DNA of 36,600 bases from JADLHS01 sp964539515 (GTDB lineage: Bacteria; Verrucomicrobiota; Verrucomicrobiia; Limisphaerales; JADLHS01): contig CAZIJO010000032.1 in NCBI GenBank assembly GCA_964539515.1, positions 1 through 36,600 on the forward strand. Reading direction: 5' to 3'. The translations under genes were made by a program, and so were the position numbers. This document shows, piece by piece, positions 16,718-24,050 of the stretch; positions within the stretch are counted from its first letter, which is position 1, and each line of letters begins with the position of its first letter. The notes beneath the pieces were generated by a model. It ran no database searches. It was not told where the DNA came from and saw only the letters and a program-made list of their open reading frames with translations.

Positions 16718-17296
16718 TCAGGTCTCGATCCAGCGCGTCGGCGTCAAGATGCAATTCAAACGGATGTCCAACGGCCCGACCGGTACGGCGTCCACGATCT
16801 GTTCATCGAACGCCACGCCGCATTTCGTGCCGCGCGCGTCAGCCAACAACCGGTCATAAAACCCTTTCCCCCGACCGAGCCGCCCGCCGCGCGTATCAAA
16901 CGCTACCCCAGGCACGAGGATCAAGTCCAGCAGGTTTAGGGCAACCTCCGGACACGCAGGCAACGGCTCCCGGATGCCGAACTTGCCGGTAATAAGGTCG
17001 AGCCCGGGATCGACGATTTGCCGGGCGGTATAACAATGGTCGCCCGGGACGAAGGCGGGGAGCGCCACCAGTTTGCGGGCGGCCAGCGCCTCGGCCAGAA
17101 GCGGCCAGATGTCCGGCTCATCCGGGCGCGGGGCAAACAGGAGAACCGACCGGGCCGCCACCCAGACCGGCTGTTCCCGCAAGCGCGCGCCCAACGGCGC
17201 GGCGGCCTCGGCCCGCGTCGCAGCCGAAAGCTGCTTCAGCCGGGCACGCATTTGCTCACCCAAATCGGCTTTGGCTTTGCTGAGGGAGGCGCTCAT
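16718..17296 (-). CDS. 5-formyltetrahydrofolate cyclo-ligase
   Basis: 192 residues. It converts 5-formyl-THF to 5,10-methenyl-THF with ATP. The family's C-terminal block DLILVPGVAFDTRGGRLGRG followed by KGFYDRLL is clear, with the N-terminal basic helix MRARLKQLSAATRAE and the FAPRPDEPDIWPLL segment. I use the ATG at 17296 (MSASLSKAKADLG); an in-frame ATG at 17311 would add five residues. It sits upstream of rny on the same strand. In many Proteobacteria 6S RNA lies before this gene; I looked upstream and did not find a convincing 6S fold. Confidence 0.9.
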   Translation of the reverse strand: MSASLSKAKADLGEQMRARLKQLSAATRAEAAAPLGARLREQPVWVAARSVLLFAPRPDEPDIWPLLAEALAARKLVALPAFVPGDHCYTARQIVDPGLDLITGKFGIREPLPACPEVALNLLDLILVPGVAFDTRGGRLGRGKGFYDRLLADARGTKCGVAFDEQIVDAVPVGPLDIRLNCILTPTRWIET

Positions 17297-17480
17297 GACC
17301 GATGACGGCACGAATTCACCGGCAGAGACTGCGGCGAGCGGGCCAGGTTTTCAATCCGGAACGGGAGGCGTTCTCGATTTGATCTCCAGCATCAGATACC
17401 GCCGTCGCGGCAGCCAGGAAGACGGTCGGTGCTGGCCTCGCCTGCCGTGATCGGCCCGCCTCCAAGACCATGACTCACGT

Positions 17481-18926
17481 TCAAATCTGCTCCGCCAGTT
17501 CCTCCGCCGGGTAGGTCCAGATTTCTGCAAGCGTGGGATGATAGTGCGGCGTGGCGGCCAGCTCATGCACCGTCATGCGTTTCGCCATCGCCACGGTGAT
17601 CTCGTGAATCAATTCGCCGCCCACCGGCCCGACGCAGCAGCCCCCGAGGATTTCGCCGGTCTGCGGATGCGCCAGCAGTTTCACGAAGCCGTCGAGTGCT
17701 TCCATGATGAGCGATTTGCCGTGGTCGTTGAAGGGATAGCTGGCGGCGAGGAACGGAATCTGACGCGCGGTCGCTTCCTTTTCGGTCAGACCCACGGTGG
17801 CGACTTGGGGGTCAGTAAACACCACATTCGTTAACAACCGGTAATCCAGGCGCCGCGGGGCGCGCGGGTGGAGCAGATTGTGCGTGGCGATTTCCGCCTG
17901 CTGAATGGCGATGTGGACGATCTCGTGAGGACTGGTGCAATCGCCCGCCGCGTAGATATGCGGCGCGGTCGTCCGCATCCGGGCATCGGCAACGATCCGG
18001 CTGTCATCGGTTGCCACGCCCGCGTTTTCCAATCCCAGACCGGCCGTGTTCGGTGTGCGCCCGAGCGCGAGCAGGATTTCGTCGGCTTCGGCGCGGCGGC
18101 GTTTTCCGTTGTGCTCGAATTCGACAACCTTGCGCTTTCCGTTGCGGTGCGCGCCGAGCAACCGGGTGCCGGTGAACAGCTTCACTTTTTCGCGGCGGAA
18201 CACCGTCTCGACGACCGCCGCCGCGTCCGCGTCAAATTCCTTCAAGACATGCAGGCTGCGTTGAATCATGGTCACCGGCACATCGAAGCGGGCGAAGAAC
18301 TGGGCAAGTTCACAGGCAATCGCCCCGCCGCCCAGCACGATGAGTGACTTGGGTGGCTGGGGGAGCGAGAGCGCGTGATCACTCGTGAGGTAACCGACTT
18401 CATCGAGCGCCGGCAAGGGGGGCGGCGAGACGACCGAACCGGTGGCGATGACGAAGTTTTTGGCAGTGAGGTGACGAACTTTCCCCTTACCCGAACTCGC
18501 GGACACCCTCGTCCCATCCGATGGGGAGAGGGATGGGGTGAGGAGACTTAGTTCCAACGTATGGGCATCAACAAAACGTGCATTGGCCCGGATGAATTTG
18601 AATTTTCCGCTCTCGAATTGTTCGCGCCGATAACCGGCAAAACCCGCAATCATCCTCGCTTTCCGCGCCATGACCTGGCGGAAATTGAATCCGATCCGGC
18701 CGGGTGTCAGTCCCCAAGTGGCGCCGTGTCGAGCCAGATGTCGCACTTCCGCCGCGTAAAGCAGCGCCTTGCTCGGCATGCACCCGCGCAGGATACACAG
18801 CCCCCCAACCTCAGGTCCGCCTTCAATCACGACGGTTTTCCGTCCCGCACTGGCGGCCGTGCGCGCTGCGGCGTAACCGGCGCTACCGCCACCGAGAATC
18901 GCGACCTCATAGTCGAATTTTTGCAT
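17481..18926 (-). CDS. Pyridine nucleotide-disulfide oxidoreductase (MerA/lipoamide dehydrogenase-like)
   Basis: 481 residues. FAD-binding ILGGGSAGYAAARTA at the N-terminus, redox disulfide in GGLCILRGCMPSKAL (Cys-x4-Cys), NAD(P)-binding SLIVLGGGAIACELAQFF, second FAD motif IYAAGDC, and the C-terminal active-site His-Glu in HYHPTLAEIW. All catalytic residues are intact. It resembles mercuric reductase and dihydrolipoamide dehydrogenase, but lacks an N-terminal metal-binding domain and has no mer or dehydrogenase-complex genes nearby, so the substrate is open. Residues about 128-149 are encoded by an interspersed repeat inserted in frame (18481-18545), just before FVIATGS. The ATG at 18926 is directly before the dinucleotide-binding fold. 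Confidence 0.88.
   Translation of the reverse strand: MQKFDYEVAILGGGSAGYAAARTAASAGRKTVVIEGGPEVGGLCILRGCMPSKALLYAAEVRHLARHGATWGLTPGRIGFNFRQVMARKARMIAGFAGYRREQFESGKFKFIRANARFVDAHTLELSLLTPSLSPSDGTRVSASSGKGKVRHLTAKNFVIATGSVVSPPPLPALDEVGYLTSDHALSLPQPPKSLIVLGGGAIACELAQFFARFDVPVTMIQRSLHVLKEFDADAAAVVETVFRREKVKLFTGTRLLGAHRNGKRKVVEFEHNGKRRRAEADEILLALGRTPNTAGLGLENAGVATDDSRIVADARMRTTAPHIYAAGDCTSPHEIVHIAIQQAEIATHNLLHPRAPRRLDYRLLTNVVFTDPQVATVGLTEKEATARQIPFLAASYPFNDHGKSLIMEALDGFVKLLAHPQTGEILGGCCVGPVGGELIHEITVAMAKRMTVHELAATPHYHPTLAEIWTYPAEELAEQI
18481..18545. repeat. Interspersed palindromic repeat inside a coding sequence
   Basis: About 65 nt. The core CCCTCGTCCCATC / GATGGGGAGAGGG (18507-18532) is a near-perfect inverted repeat, and outer arms CCCTTACCC and GGGGTGAGG pair imperfectly. 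Elements with CTCACCCC...CTCTCCCCATC...GGATGGGG wording are common short interspersed repeats in GC-rich bacterial genomes. This copy is read in frame as part of the oxidoreductase. Confidence 0.7.
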
Positions 18927-19051
18927 GACCTGAGGATGCGGGATGGCTGTGGGATCTGACAAGGTTGGGGGTGGGATGACGGGAAACCTTTGGCAGGCAA
19001 TCAGGACGCCCAGGGTGACGGCCAACGACCGATTCCGTCGCAAATTCCCTC

Positions 19052-19079
19052 TTGTCAACCGGGTCGCAGACGGTATGCT
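19052..19079 (+). promoter_or_regulatory. Probable rpmE promoter
   Basis: TTGTCA (19052-19057), 16-nt spacer, TATGCT (19074-19079). The predicted start near 19086 leaves only about five bases before the ATG at 19092, and no Shine-Dalgarno is present, suggesting a nearly leaderless message. Confidence 0.5.
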
Positions 19080-19091
19080 TTGCCCCCTTTT

Positions 19092-19337
19092 ATGAAAGCA
19101 GACATTCATCCGAAGTATGTGGAAGCGGAGATACGTTGCGCCTGCGGCAATGTGATCAAGACCCGCTCCACCAAACCCGTGATCATCGTGGGCATTTGCA
19201 ACGCGTGCCATCCATTCTACACGGGCACCCAGAAGTTTGTGGATACCGCCGGACGCGTGGACAAGTTCCAACAGCGCGCGGCCAAGACCCTCGCGGCGCA
19301 AACCGCATTTGAGGCGTCCAAAAAGAAGAAGAAATAG
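19092..19337 (+). CDS. rpmE: 50S ribosomal protein L31
   Basis: 81 residues. MKADIHPKYVEAEIRCACGN and ICNACHPFYTGTQKFVDTAG are the L31 signature. The four cysteines (CAC, CNAC) mark the zinc-containing form. A Lys-rich tail (SKKKKK) ends the protein, slightly longer than the E. coli one. It is a single-gene unit: promoter at 19052-19079 and a strong terminator at 19348-19399. The ATG at 19092 is fixed by homology. Confidence 0.96.
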   Translation: MKADIHPKYVEAEIRCACGNVIKTRSTKPVIIVGICNACHPFYTGTQKFVDTAGRVDKFQQRAAKTLAAQTAFEASKKKKK

Positions 19338-19347
19338 CGACTCTCCC

Positions 19348-19399
19348 CACAACCGCCCGCGCCCGCGTTACACAACGGGTTGCGGGCGGTTGTGTTTTT
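19348..19399 (+). terminator. Intrinsic terminator after rpmE
   Basis: A 13-bp perfect stem (19348-19360 with 19382-19394) with a further inner CCCG/CGGG pairing is followed by five T. It starts 10 nt after the rpmE stop. Confidence 0.88.
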
Positions 19400-19495
19400 C
19401 CGCCCATGAATTTCAGATGGGCGCGTGGGACTTTACCCCCGAACCGGCGGGACGACTCGTCTTCCGGGGTTGGTCAGCTGTCATTTTAGAGCAAA

Positions 19496-20575
19496 ATGGA
19501 TTTCCGTCCGCACATCGAAAAATTTCGCCGACGCTTTGCCGAGGTCGAGGCCGCGCTCAGCGATCCGAAGATTTTTGACAACGCCCAGCGGGCGCAGGAA
19601 CTGGCCAAGGAATACGCGCGCCTCAAGGAATTTGTGGCGGCGGGGGCGGCCTATCTCAAGGCCCAGGCGGACCTCGCCGACAACCGGGCCTTGCTGCAAA
19701 GCGAACCTGCCGAGTCCGAGCTGGCTCAATTGGCGAAGGAAGAGATCGCCCGCTTGGAAGGGGAGGAGAAGACACTCGGGCAGCAATTGCAGTTTGGCAT
19801 CATCCCGCCCGATCCCACGGATTCGCGGAATACCATCGTGGAAATCCGGGCGGGCGCCGGCGGCTCGGAGTCCGCCCTGTTCGCCGCCGATCTCTACCGG
19901 ATGTACTCCCGTTACGCCGAGGCTCGCGGCTGGGACATCGAGTCGCTGGATTCCAGTCCGTCGGACCTGGGCGGTTTCCGGGAGGTGATTTTCCAAATCA
20001 ACGGGCAGGATGTTTACAAGCGGATGAAATACGAGAGCGGCGTGCATCGGGTGCAGCGTGTGCCCGCGACCGAAGCGCAAGGGCGCATCCACACCAGCAC
20101 CGCCACCGTGGCGGTGCTGCCCGAAGCCGAGGAGGTGGACATCGAGATTAAACCCGAAGAAATCGAGGTCAACGTCTGTCGCGCTTCGGGTAAAGGCGGT
20201 CAAGGTGTCAATACCACCGACTCGGCCGTCCAGATCATTCACAAGCCGACCGGCATGATTGTGCGGTGCGCCGACGGTCGGTCGCAAATCAAGAACCGGG
20301 CCCAGGCGATGACGGTGTTGCGCACGCGCCTCCTGGAAGCCAGGATTGCCGAGGAAAACGCCAAGTATGCCGCCAACCGCAAAAGCCAGGTCGGCACCGG
20401 CGAACGCAGCGAAAAGATCCGCACCTACAATTTCCCCCAGAACCGGGTGACCGATCACCGCATCGAGCTCACGCTTTACAACCTTTCCAGCTTTGTGGAT
20501 GGCGATCTGGATCCAATGATCGTTCCGCTGATGACGAATGAACTGGAGGAGAAGTTGAAGGGGTTAAGCGTATGA
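19496..20575 (+). CDS. prfA: Peptide chain release factor 1
   Basis: 359 residues, normal length. The tripeptide anticodon PAT is in RVPATEAQGRIHTSTA, identifying RF1 (UAA/UAG) rather than RF2. The catalytic GGQ lies in ASGKGGQGVNTTDSAV, with Gly instead of His after GGQ, a known variant. The C-terminal coiled region and DPMIVPLMTNELEEKL are typical. A small hairpin (19401-19407 with 19417-19423) sits in the leader. The stop overlaps the start of the four-helix-bundle gene (ATGA), apparently because that element inserted right at the end of prfA. prmC (hemK), often next to prfA, is not here. Confidence 0.96.
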   Translation: MDFRPHIEKFRRRFAEVEAALSDPKIFDNAQRAQELAKEYARLKEFVAAGAAYLKAQADLADNRALLQSEPAESELAQLAKEEIARLEGEEKTLGQQLQFGIIPPDPTDSRNTIVEIRAGAGGSESALFAADLYRMYSRYAEARGWDIESLDSSPSDLGGFREVIFQINGQDVYKRMKYESGVHRVQRVPATEAQGRIHTSTATVAVLPEAEEVDIEIKPEEIEVNVCRASGKGGQGVNTTDSAVQIIHKPTGMIVRCADGRSQIKNRAQAMTVLRTRLLEARIAEENAKYAANRKSQVGTGERSEKIRTYNFPQNRVTDHRIELTLYNLSSFVDGDLDPMIVPLMTNELEEKLKGLSV

Positions 20576-20988
20576 ATTCAGAAGTCAGGAGTCAGAATTC
20601 AGAAACCAGCGCGGCCGCAAACCGACGCGCACCCGCACGAAGCTTTGAGCAACTTATTGTCTGGCCGAAAGCACATCAATTCGTTCTTGATGTCTATAGA
20701 ATTACCGACGCATTCCCTCGTAAGGAGACTTACGGGTTGACATCTCAACTTCGTCGAGCGGCTGTTTCAATTCCTGCAAACATCGCCGAAGGTTTCAAGA
20801 AGAGAGGTCGAGCCGACAAAGTTAGATTTTTGAACATCGCTCACGGTTCCTTGGAGGAATGCCGATACGATCTGATTCTGAAAAGAGATTTGAACTACGG
20901 CGATACGACCACGCTCAAATCGCAACTTGAAGAAGTCAGCAAACTCTTGGAAGCATACGCTGCCAAGATTCTGGCTTCTGGGTTCTGA
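20572..20988 (+). CDS. Four-helix-bundle protein (23S rRNA intervening-sequence type)
   Basis: 138 residues. The core FEQLIVWPKAHQFVLDVYRI, FPRKETYGLTSQLRRAAVSI and PANIAEGFKKRGRADKVRFL is the signature of the S23/four-helix-bundle family, which is encoded in 23S rRNA insertions of spirochetes and scattered through many genomes. Helix 4 is about residues 115-134. Function is unknown; single-stranded nucleic acid binding has been proposed. The gene is visibly AT-richer than its neighbours, starts in the prfA stop codon, and its first 12 residues and its stop codon lie inside inverted repeats (20588-20608 and 20972-20992). This suggests arrival as a small mobile unit. Confidence 0.9.
   Translation: MNSEVRSQNSETSAAANRRAPARSFEQLIVWPKAHQFVLDVYRITDAFPRKETYGLTSQLRRAAVSIPANIAEGFKKRGRADKVRFLNIAHGSLEECRYDLILKRDLNYGDTTTLKSQLEEVSKLLEAYAAKILASGF
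20588..20608 (+). repeat. Left inverted repeat of the four-helix-bundle element
   Basis: 21 nt beginning GGAGTCAGAATTCAGAA. It matches the reverse complement of 20972-20992 at 18 of 21 positions. GAATTCAGAA also occurs as a direct repeat at 20574-20583 and 20595-20604. Confidence 0.75.
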
Positions 20989-20992
20989 CTCC
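20972..20992 (-). repeat. Right inverted repeat of the four-helix-bundle element
   Basis: Plus-strand TGGCTTCTGGGTTCTGACTCC, without its last base, overlaps the gene's stop codon. Reverse-complemented it aligns with 20588-20608 with three mismatches. Confidence 0.75.
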
Positions 20993-21000
20993 GAAATTCT

Positions 21001-21579
21001 ATGCCTAATCCCCAAGGACTCATCTTTGACTGCGACGGCACGCTGGCCGACACCATGCCGCTGCATTGGCGCGCGTGGCAGATCATCGCGGAGCGCCACC
21101 AATTGCATTTCCCGGAGGATCGTTTCTACGCCCTCGGCGGGGTCCCGTCGCGTGACATCCTCAAAATCCTGGCCGCCGAACAAGGCCGTTCGCTCGACCA
21201 CCTGGCCATAGCACATGAGAAGGAAGAGGCCTACCTGCCGCTGATGGTGGATGTGGAGCCCGTTCACGCCGTCGTGGAAATCGCCAAGGCGCATCACGGG
21301 AAAATCCCGATGGCCGTCGCCTCGGGCGGCACGCAAGCCATCATTTGCCAGGTGCTCGAGCAATTGAAGATCCGCCACCTGTTTGCCGCCGTGGTCACGA
21401 GTGAAATGGTGCAAAACCAGAAGCCCGCCCCGGACATTTTCCTCGAAGCGGCCCGCCGCATCGGGGTGGACCCGAAATCCTGCCGCGCCTACGAAGACAC
21501 CGAACTGGGCTTGACCGCCATTCGGGCCGCAGGCATGGAGGCGGTGGACGTGCGGCAATGGTACAAGCCGAGCCCGTGA
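21001..21579 (+). CDS. HAD-superfamily phosphatase (beta-phosphoglucomutase-like)
   Basis: 192 residues. Motif I IFDCDGTLADTMPLHWRAW with the nucleophile Asp and acid Asp, cap domain about residues 18-85, motif II AVASGGT, motif III NQKPAPDIFLEAARRIG, and motif IV YEDTELGLTAIRAAGM. All four HAD motifs are present, so it should be an active Mg-dependent phosphatase or phosphomutase. It is closest in style to YqaB/YfbT sugar-phosphate phosphatases. The ATG at 21001 lies 9 nt after the right inverted repeat, without a ribosome site. Before insertion of the four-helix-bundle element it may have followed prfA directly. Confidence 0.9.
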   Translation: MPNPQGLIFDCDGTLADTMPLHWRAWQIIAERHQLHFPEDRFYALGGVPSRDILKILAAEQGRSLDHLAIAHEKEEAYLPLMVDVEPVHAVVEIAKAHHGKIPMAVASGGTQAIICQVLEQLKIRHLFAAVVTSEMVQNQKPAPDIFLEAARRIGVDPKSCRAYEDTELGLTAIRAAGMEAVDVRQWYKPSP

Positions 21580-21669
21580 TTTCCAAAGTCAGCACCGCGG
21601 GCATGGTCGCCTCATCGCTCCCGGCCGCTGCAGTCGCTGGCCGGCACCATCGGCGCGCTCGGGTCCGCT

Positions 21670-21693
21670 CCTCCCGTCCGGCAGCGCGGGAGG
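21670..21693. terminator. Possible hairpin between convergent genes
   Basis: CCTCCCG (21670-21676) pairs with CGGGAGG (21687-21693) across a 10-base loop, in the gap between the HAD gene and the convergent YiiX-like gene. No T-run follows, so termination is only a guess. Confidence 0.3.
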
Positions 21694-21718
21694 ATTGAGC
21701 GAAGGGGGAAGCGATCAT

Positions 21719-23251
21719 TCACTTCTGCGTGACCACATGCCACTTGGGCCGCCTCCAACTGGAGCGGAAGTCGCTGAGGGACGCTTCGGTCGCGTTGCGT
21801 TTGCGTTCCTGACCGTCGAGGAAAATCACCAGGTCGAATTGCGGCGCCGGTGTTCCCACCTGCGCATCGAACTGGCGGGCGATTTCATTGGCCGGCAGCA
21901 GTTTCCTTCCGAGCATTTCCGTAAGCGGGAACTTCAATCCGGCGAAGCCGCTGGCCGGTTCGTAGGCCTTGTAAACCAGCTCCGTGCAGACCAGTTCCGC
22001 ATCGGTGGCGAAATCGAAATTGAAATCATACGGCCGGCCCGTGTAGTGAAAAGCGCGCACGAGCGCCTGCGCTTTCTCCGACTTCGGCCGGCGCGGACGC
22101 AATACGGCCAGCGAATCGCAATCCGCCGAATGCTCCAGGGTGGTCAGCGACACCCCCTCGCTGATGGCCTCAATGACGCGAACGACGTGGTCATGCTCCT
22201 GCGGCCTCAGGCTTTGCTGGTAGGTCGAAGGATACCGCGCTGCCAACCACGATTCCAAATCGCCGGAAGTTTCACCTTGTTGCCGTACCCAGTTTTGAGT
22301 GGCAGCGTCGGCGAAGAACGCACGCCGATCTTCCGCCGTGCCGATGTAGAATGCGGCGTGCGACCAGAAACCGGGCAGGCCGACGTTGGACACATACCAC
22401 TCCCGGCGTTCGAGCAGCACATCACCGGGTTGCAGCAGCCTTTTGAGCTGCTCCACTTGCGGCGCTGAAATCAGCGAGCGGCCGGTCCGATAGACTTTGG
22501 TGTCGCCCATCCATTCGGACACGCCGGTTTGAATCGGCAGCCAGGCCGAGTTTGCGCCGTTTTGGATTACTTTCAGCGCGTTCTTTGCCGTGAGCATTTC
22601 GCCACGACCCTGGCCCGCTTGCCAGATATAAGCGGCATCCGCGCGGATGGCGGCGCGCAAGTCCGGCATCTGATCGCCAGCGAAGGTCCGCAGGACCGCT
22701 TCGCGGGCGGCGAACTCGGAGGCGATGGTCACGTTGAGGAATCGGAATTTTAGTTTCGCATACATGCCGCCCGGCAAACCCAGTTCGGGGACGGGCTCGT
22801 CAAACACCTTGTCCCACGCCGGATTCCGCCCGGCCCGCTCGATGAATTCCAGCGCCGCTCGATACTGCGCCAGCAAGGCCGCGTAACCGATCAGAAATGA
22901 ATCCGCGCGCGTCGTGCCTTTCAGACGGTGAAAGGACGCATGGTAACGCTGGATGGAATCCAAGCCGACCATGTAATCGAGGAATCGTTGCCAGGCACTC
23001 CAAGCCGCTTCCTTGTCCTCGCGCCGGGGCAACGAGGACTCCTTCGGCGGCGTGGTGGGGAACAATTCCGGTCGGGAGTCAAGATAGACGATGACCGACC
23101 GCAATCCGTCCCGCTGCACCAGGACCGCGCGGGCGTCGGCTTGGCACCGTGCCGCCAGTTCCGCCGGGCCAAGTTTGTGGAGCGGTTGGATTTCAGCGCC
23201 CGGCAAGGTGGCGCCGAGCAAAGGCAGGAAAAGGAGCAGGGTGGCTTTCAT
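21719..23251 (-). CDS. Exported YiiX/YebB-like permuted papain (NlpC/P60) protein
   Basis: 510 residues. The ATG at 23251 starts a signal peptide (MKATLLLFLPLLGATLPG). The first 260 residues are helical and unfamiliar. The C-terminal half has LQPGDVLLERREWYVSN and FWSHAAFYIG (the catalytic His region) and later LVCTELVYKAYEP with the nucleophile Cys. This His-before-Cys order marks the circularly permuted papain fold of YiiX/YaeF-type amidases, which cleave amide or lipid-amide bonds. It is longer than YiiX (about 200) because of the N-terminal region. It may act on cell-wall peptides or lipids in the periplasm. It lies 153 nt below the nitrate cluster, apparently as a separate unit. Confidence 0.8.
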   Translation of the reverse strand: MKATLLLFLPLLGATLPGAEIQPLHKLGPAELAARCQADARAVLVQRDGLRSVIVYLDSRPELFPTTPPKESSLPRREDKEAAWSAWQRFLDYMVGLDSIQRYHASFHRLKGTTRADSFLIGYAALLAQYRAALEFIERAGRNPAWDKVFDEPVPELGLPGGMYAKLKFRFLNVTIASEFAAREAVLRTFAGDQMPDLRAAIRADAAYIWQAGQGRGEMLTAKNALKVIQNGANSAWLPIQTGVSEWMGDTKVYRTGRSLISAPQVEQLKRLLQPGDVLLERREWYVSNVGLPGFWSHAAFYIGTAEDRRAFFADAATQNWVRQQGETSGDLESWLAARYPSTYQQSLRPQEHDHVVRVIEAISEGVSLTTLEHSADCDSLAVLRPRRPKSEKAQALVRAFHYTGRPYDFNFDFATDAELVCTELVYKAYEPASGFAGLKFPLTEMLGRKLLPANEIARQFDAQVGTPAPQFDLVIFLDGQERKRNATEASLSDFRSSWRRPKWHVVTQK

Positions 23252-23304
23252 GTCATGCTTCGGGGGGGAGCGTTCCCGAGAACCCTGCCACTGGCAAGCG
23301 TGCA

Positions 23305-23340
23305 TTCACGAGGGAGGATGCCGGCCCCCGCTCTCGTGAA
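23305..23340. terminator. Inverted repeat below the DUF2249 gene, possible terminator
   Basis: TTCACGAG (23305-23312) pairs with CTCGTGAA (23333-23340) across a 20-base GC-rich loop. It lies between the last gene of the nitrate cluster and the YiiX-like gene. There is no T-run. Confidence 0.3.
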
Positions 23341-23404
23341 CCCCAAGCGGCGCCACGAGGTCGACAGTTCTTCCGGGCGGCAAACGGCCGCGAAAATGGC
23401 TCCC

Positions 23405-23704
23405 TCAGTGATGGCCGCAGGAATGCGGCACCAGCTCAGGCACGCCAGCCAACGCCTTCACCTTGGTGATTTTCACCGCCACGTCATCCGGCATGCGATG
23501 CACATTTTCCCAGGTGAAGGTACCCGGGAACTCGGCCTCAAACTGGTAGCGCAACGGCACGGGATCGTGGCCATTGCGGAGGATGAAATGCCCGCCAACT
23601 GCGAGGTCGATGAAGGTTTGAATGATCAGCCCATGTTTGATGGAACACGGGATTTCCCGGACGTCCAGCATCCGGTCGGATCCGATTTGATACGAGGTTG
23701 TCAT
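23405..23704 (-). CDS. DUF2249 domain protein
   Basis: 99 residues. MLDVREIPCSIKHGLIIQTF, then GGHFILRNGHDPVPLRYQFE and PGTFTWENV, is the DUF2249 pattern (LDVR..., HDPxPLxYQFE, FxW). The domain is small, cytosolic and TusA-like in fold, and is often encoded beside denitrification and NO-detoxification genes. The C-terminus ends in SCGHH, a possible metal-binding tail. It is the last gene of the minus-strand run that begins at the porin gene, 31 nt after the DUF59 gene. Confidence 0.82.
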   Translation of the reverse strand: MTTSYQIGSDRMLDVREIPCSIKHGLIIQTFIDLAVGGHFILRNGHDPVPLRYQFEAEFPGTFTWENVHRMPDDVAVKITKVKALAGVPELVPHSCGHH

Positions 23705-23735
23705 AGTTCTTGGTTTATTGGTTTTCGAAAATCCT

Positions 23736-24050
23736 TTACCGCAGGCCGACCGCGGCGCGCCCGATGGCCGTCATCATGGCCGGCTGCCATGGCGGGTCCC
23801 AGACAATTTCCACTGCGGCTTCCTCGACCCCGGCGAGGCCGAGCAAAGCCCATTGGGCTCCTTGGGCAATGCTCTCGCCCATCGGGCAGCCGGGCGTGGT
23901 GAGGGTCATCTGCACGCTGACCTTCGCGTCCGCGATGGCGATGTTGTAGATCAAACCGAGGTCCACAATGTTGCAGCCGATTTCGGGATCGATCACCTGC
24001 TGCAGCGCGGCGAGGACGGTTTGTTCGTTGAGGGCGGAGGCAAGATTCAT
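23736..24050 (-). CDS. DUF59/MIP18-family metal-sulfur cluster assembly protein
   Basis: 104 residues. VLAALQQVIDPEIGCNIVDLGLIYNI is the DPE-I-N-xVDLGLIY signature, and TLTTPGCPMGE supplies the conserved Cys of SufT/PaaD/MIP18 proteins. These help insert or repair Fe-S clusters in target enzymes. Its start overlaps the stop of the heme-membrane protein gene by 4 nt. In this neighbourhood it may mature or repair Fe-S proteins damaged by nitric oxide. Confidence 0.88.
   Translation of the reverse strand: MNLASALNEQTVLAALQQVIDPEIGCNIVDLGLIYNIAIADAKVSVQMTLTTPGCPMGESIAQGAQWALLGLAGVEEAAVEIVWDPPWQPAMMTAIGRAAVGLR

Noticed and set aside
17297..17480. Possible 6S RNA (ssrS) next to the 5-formyl-THF cyclo-ligase gene
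   Set aside because: The position suits 6S RNA, but I could not find the closing stem, central bubble and conserved loop bases on either strand. A covariance search would decide.
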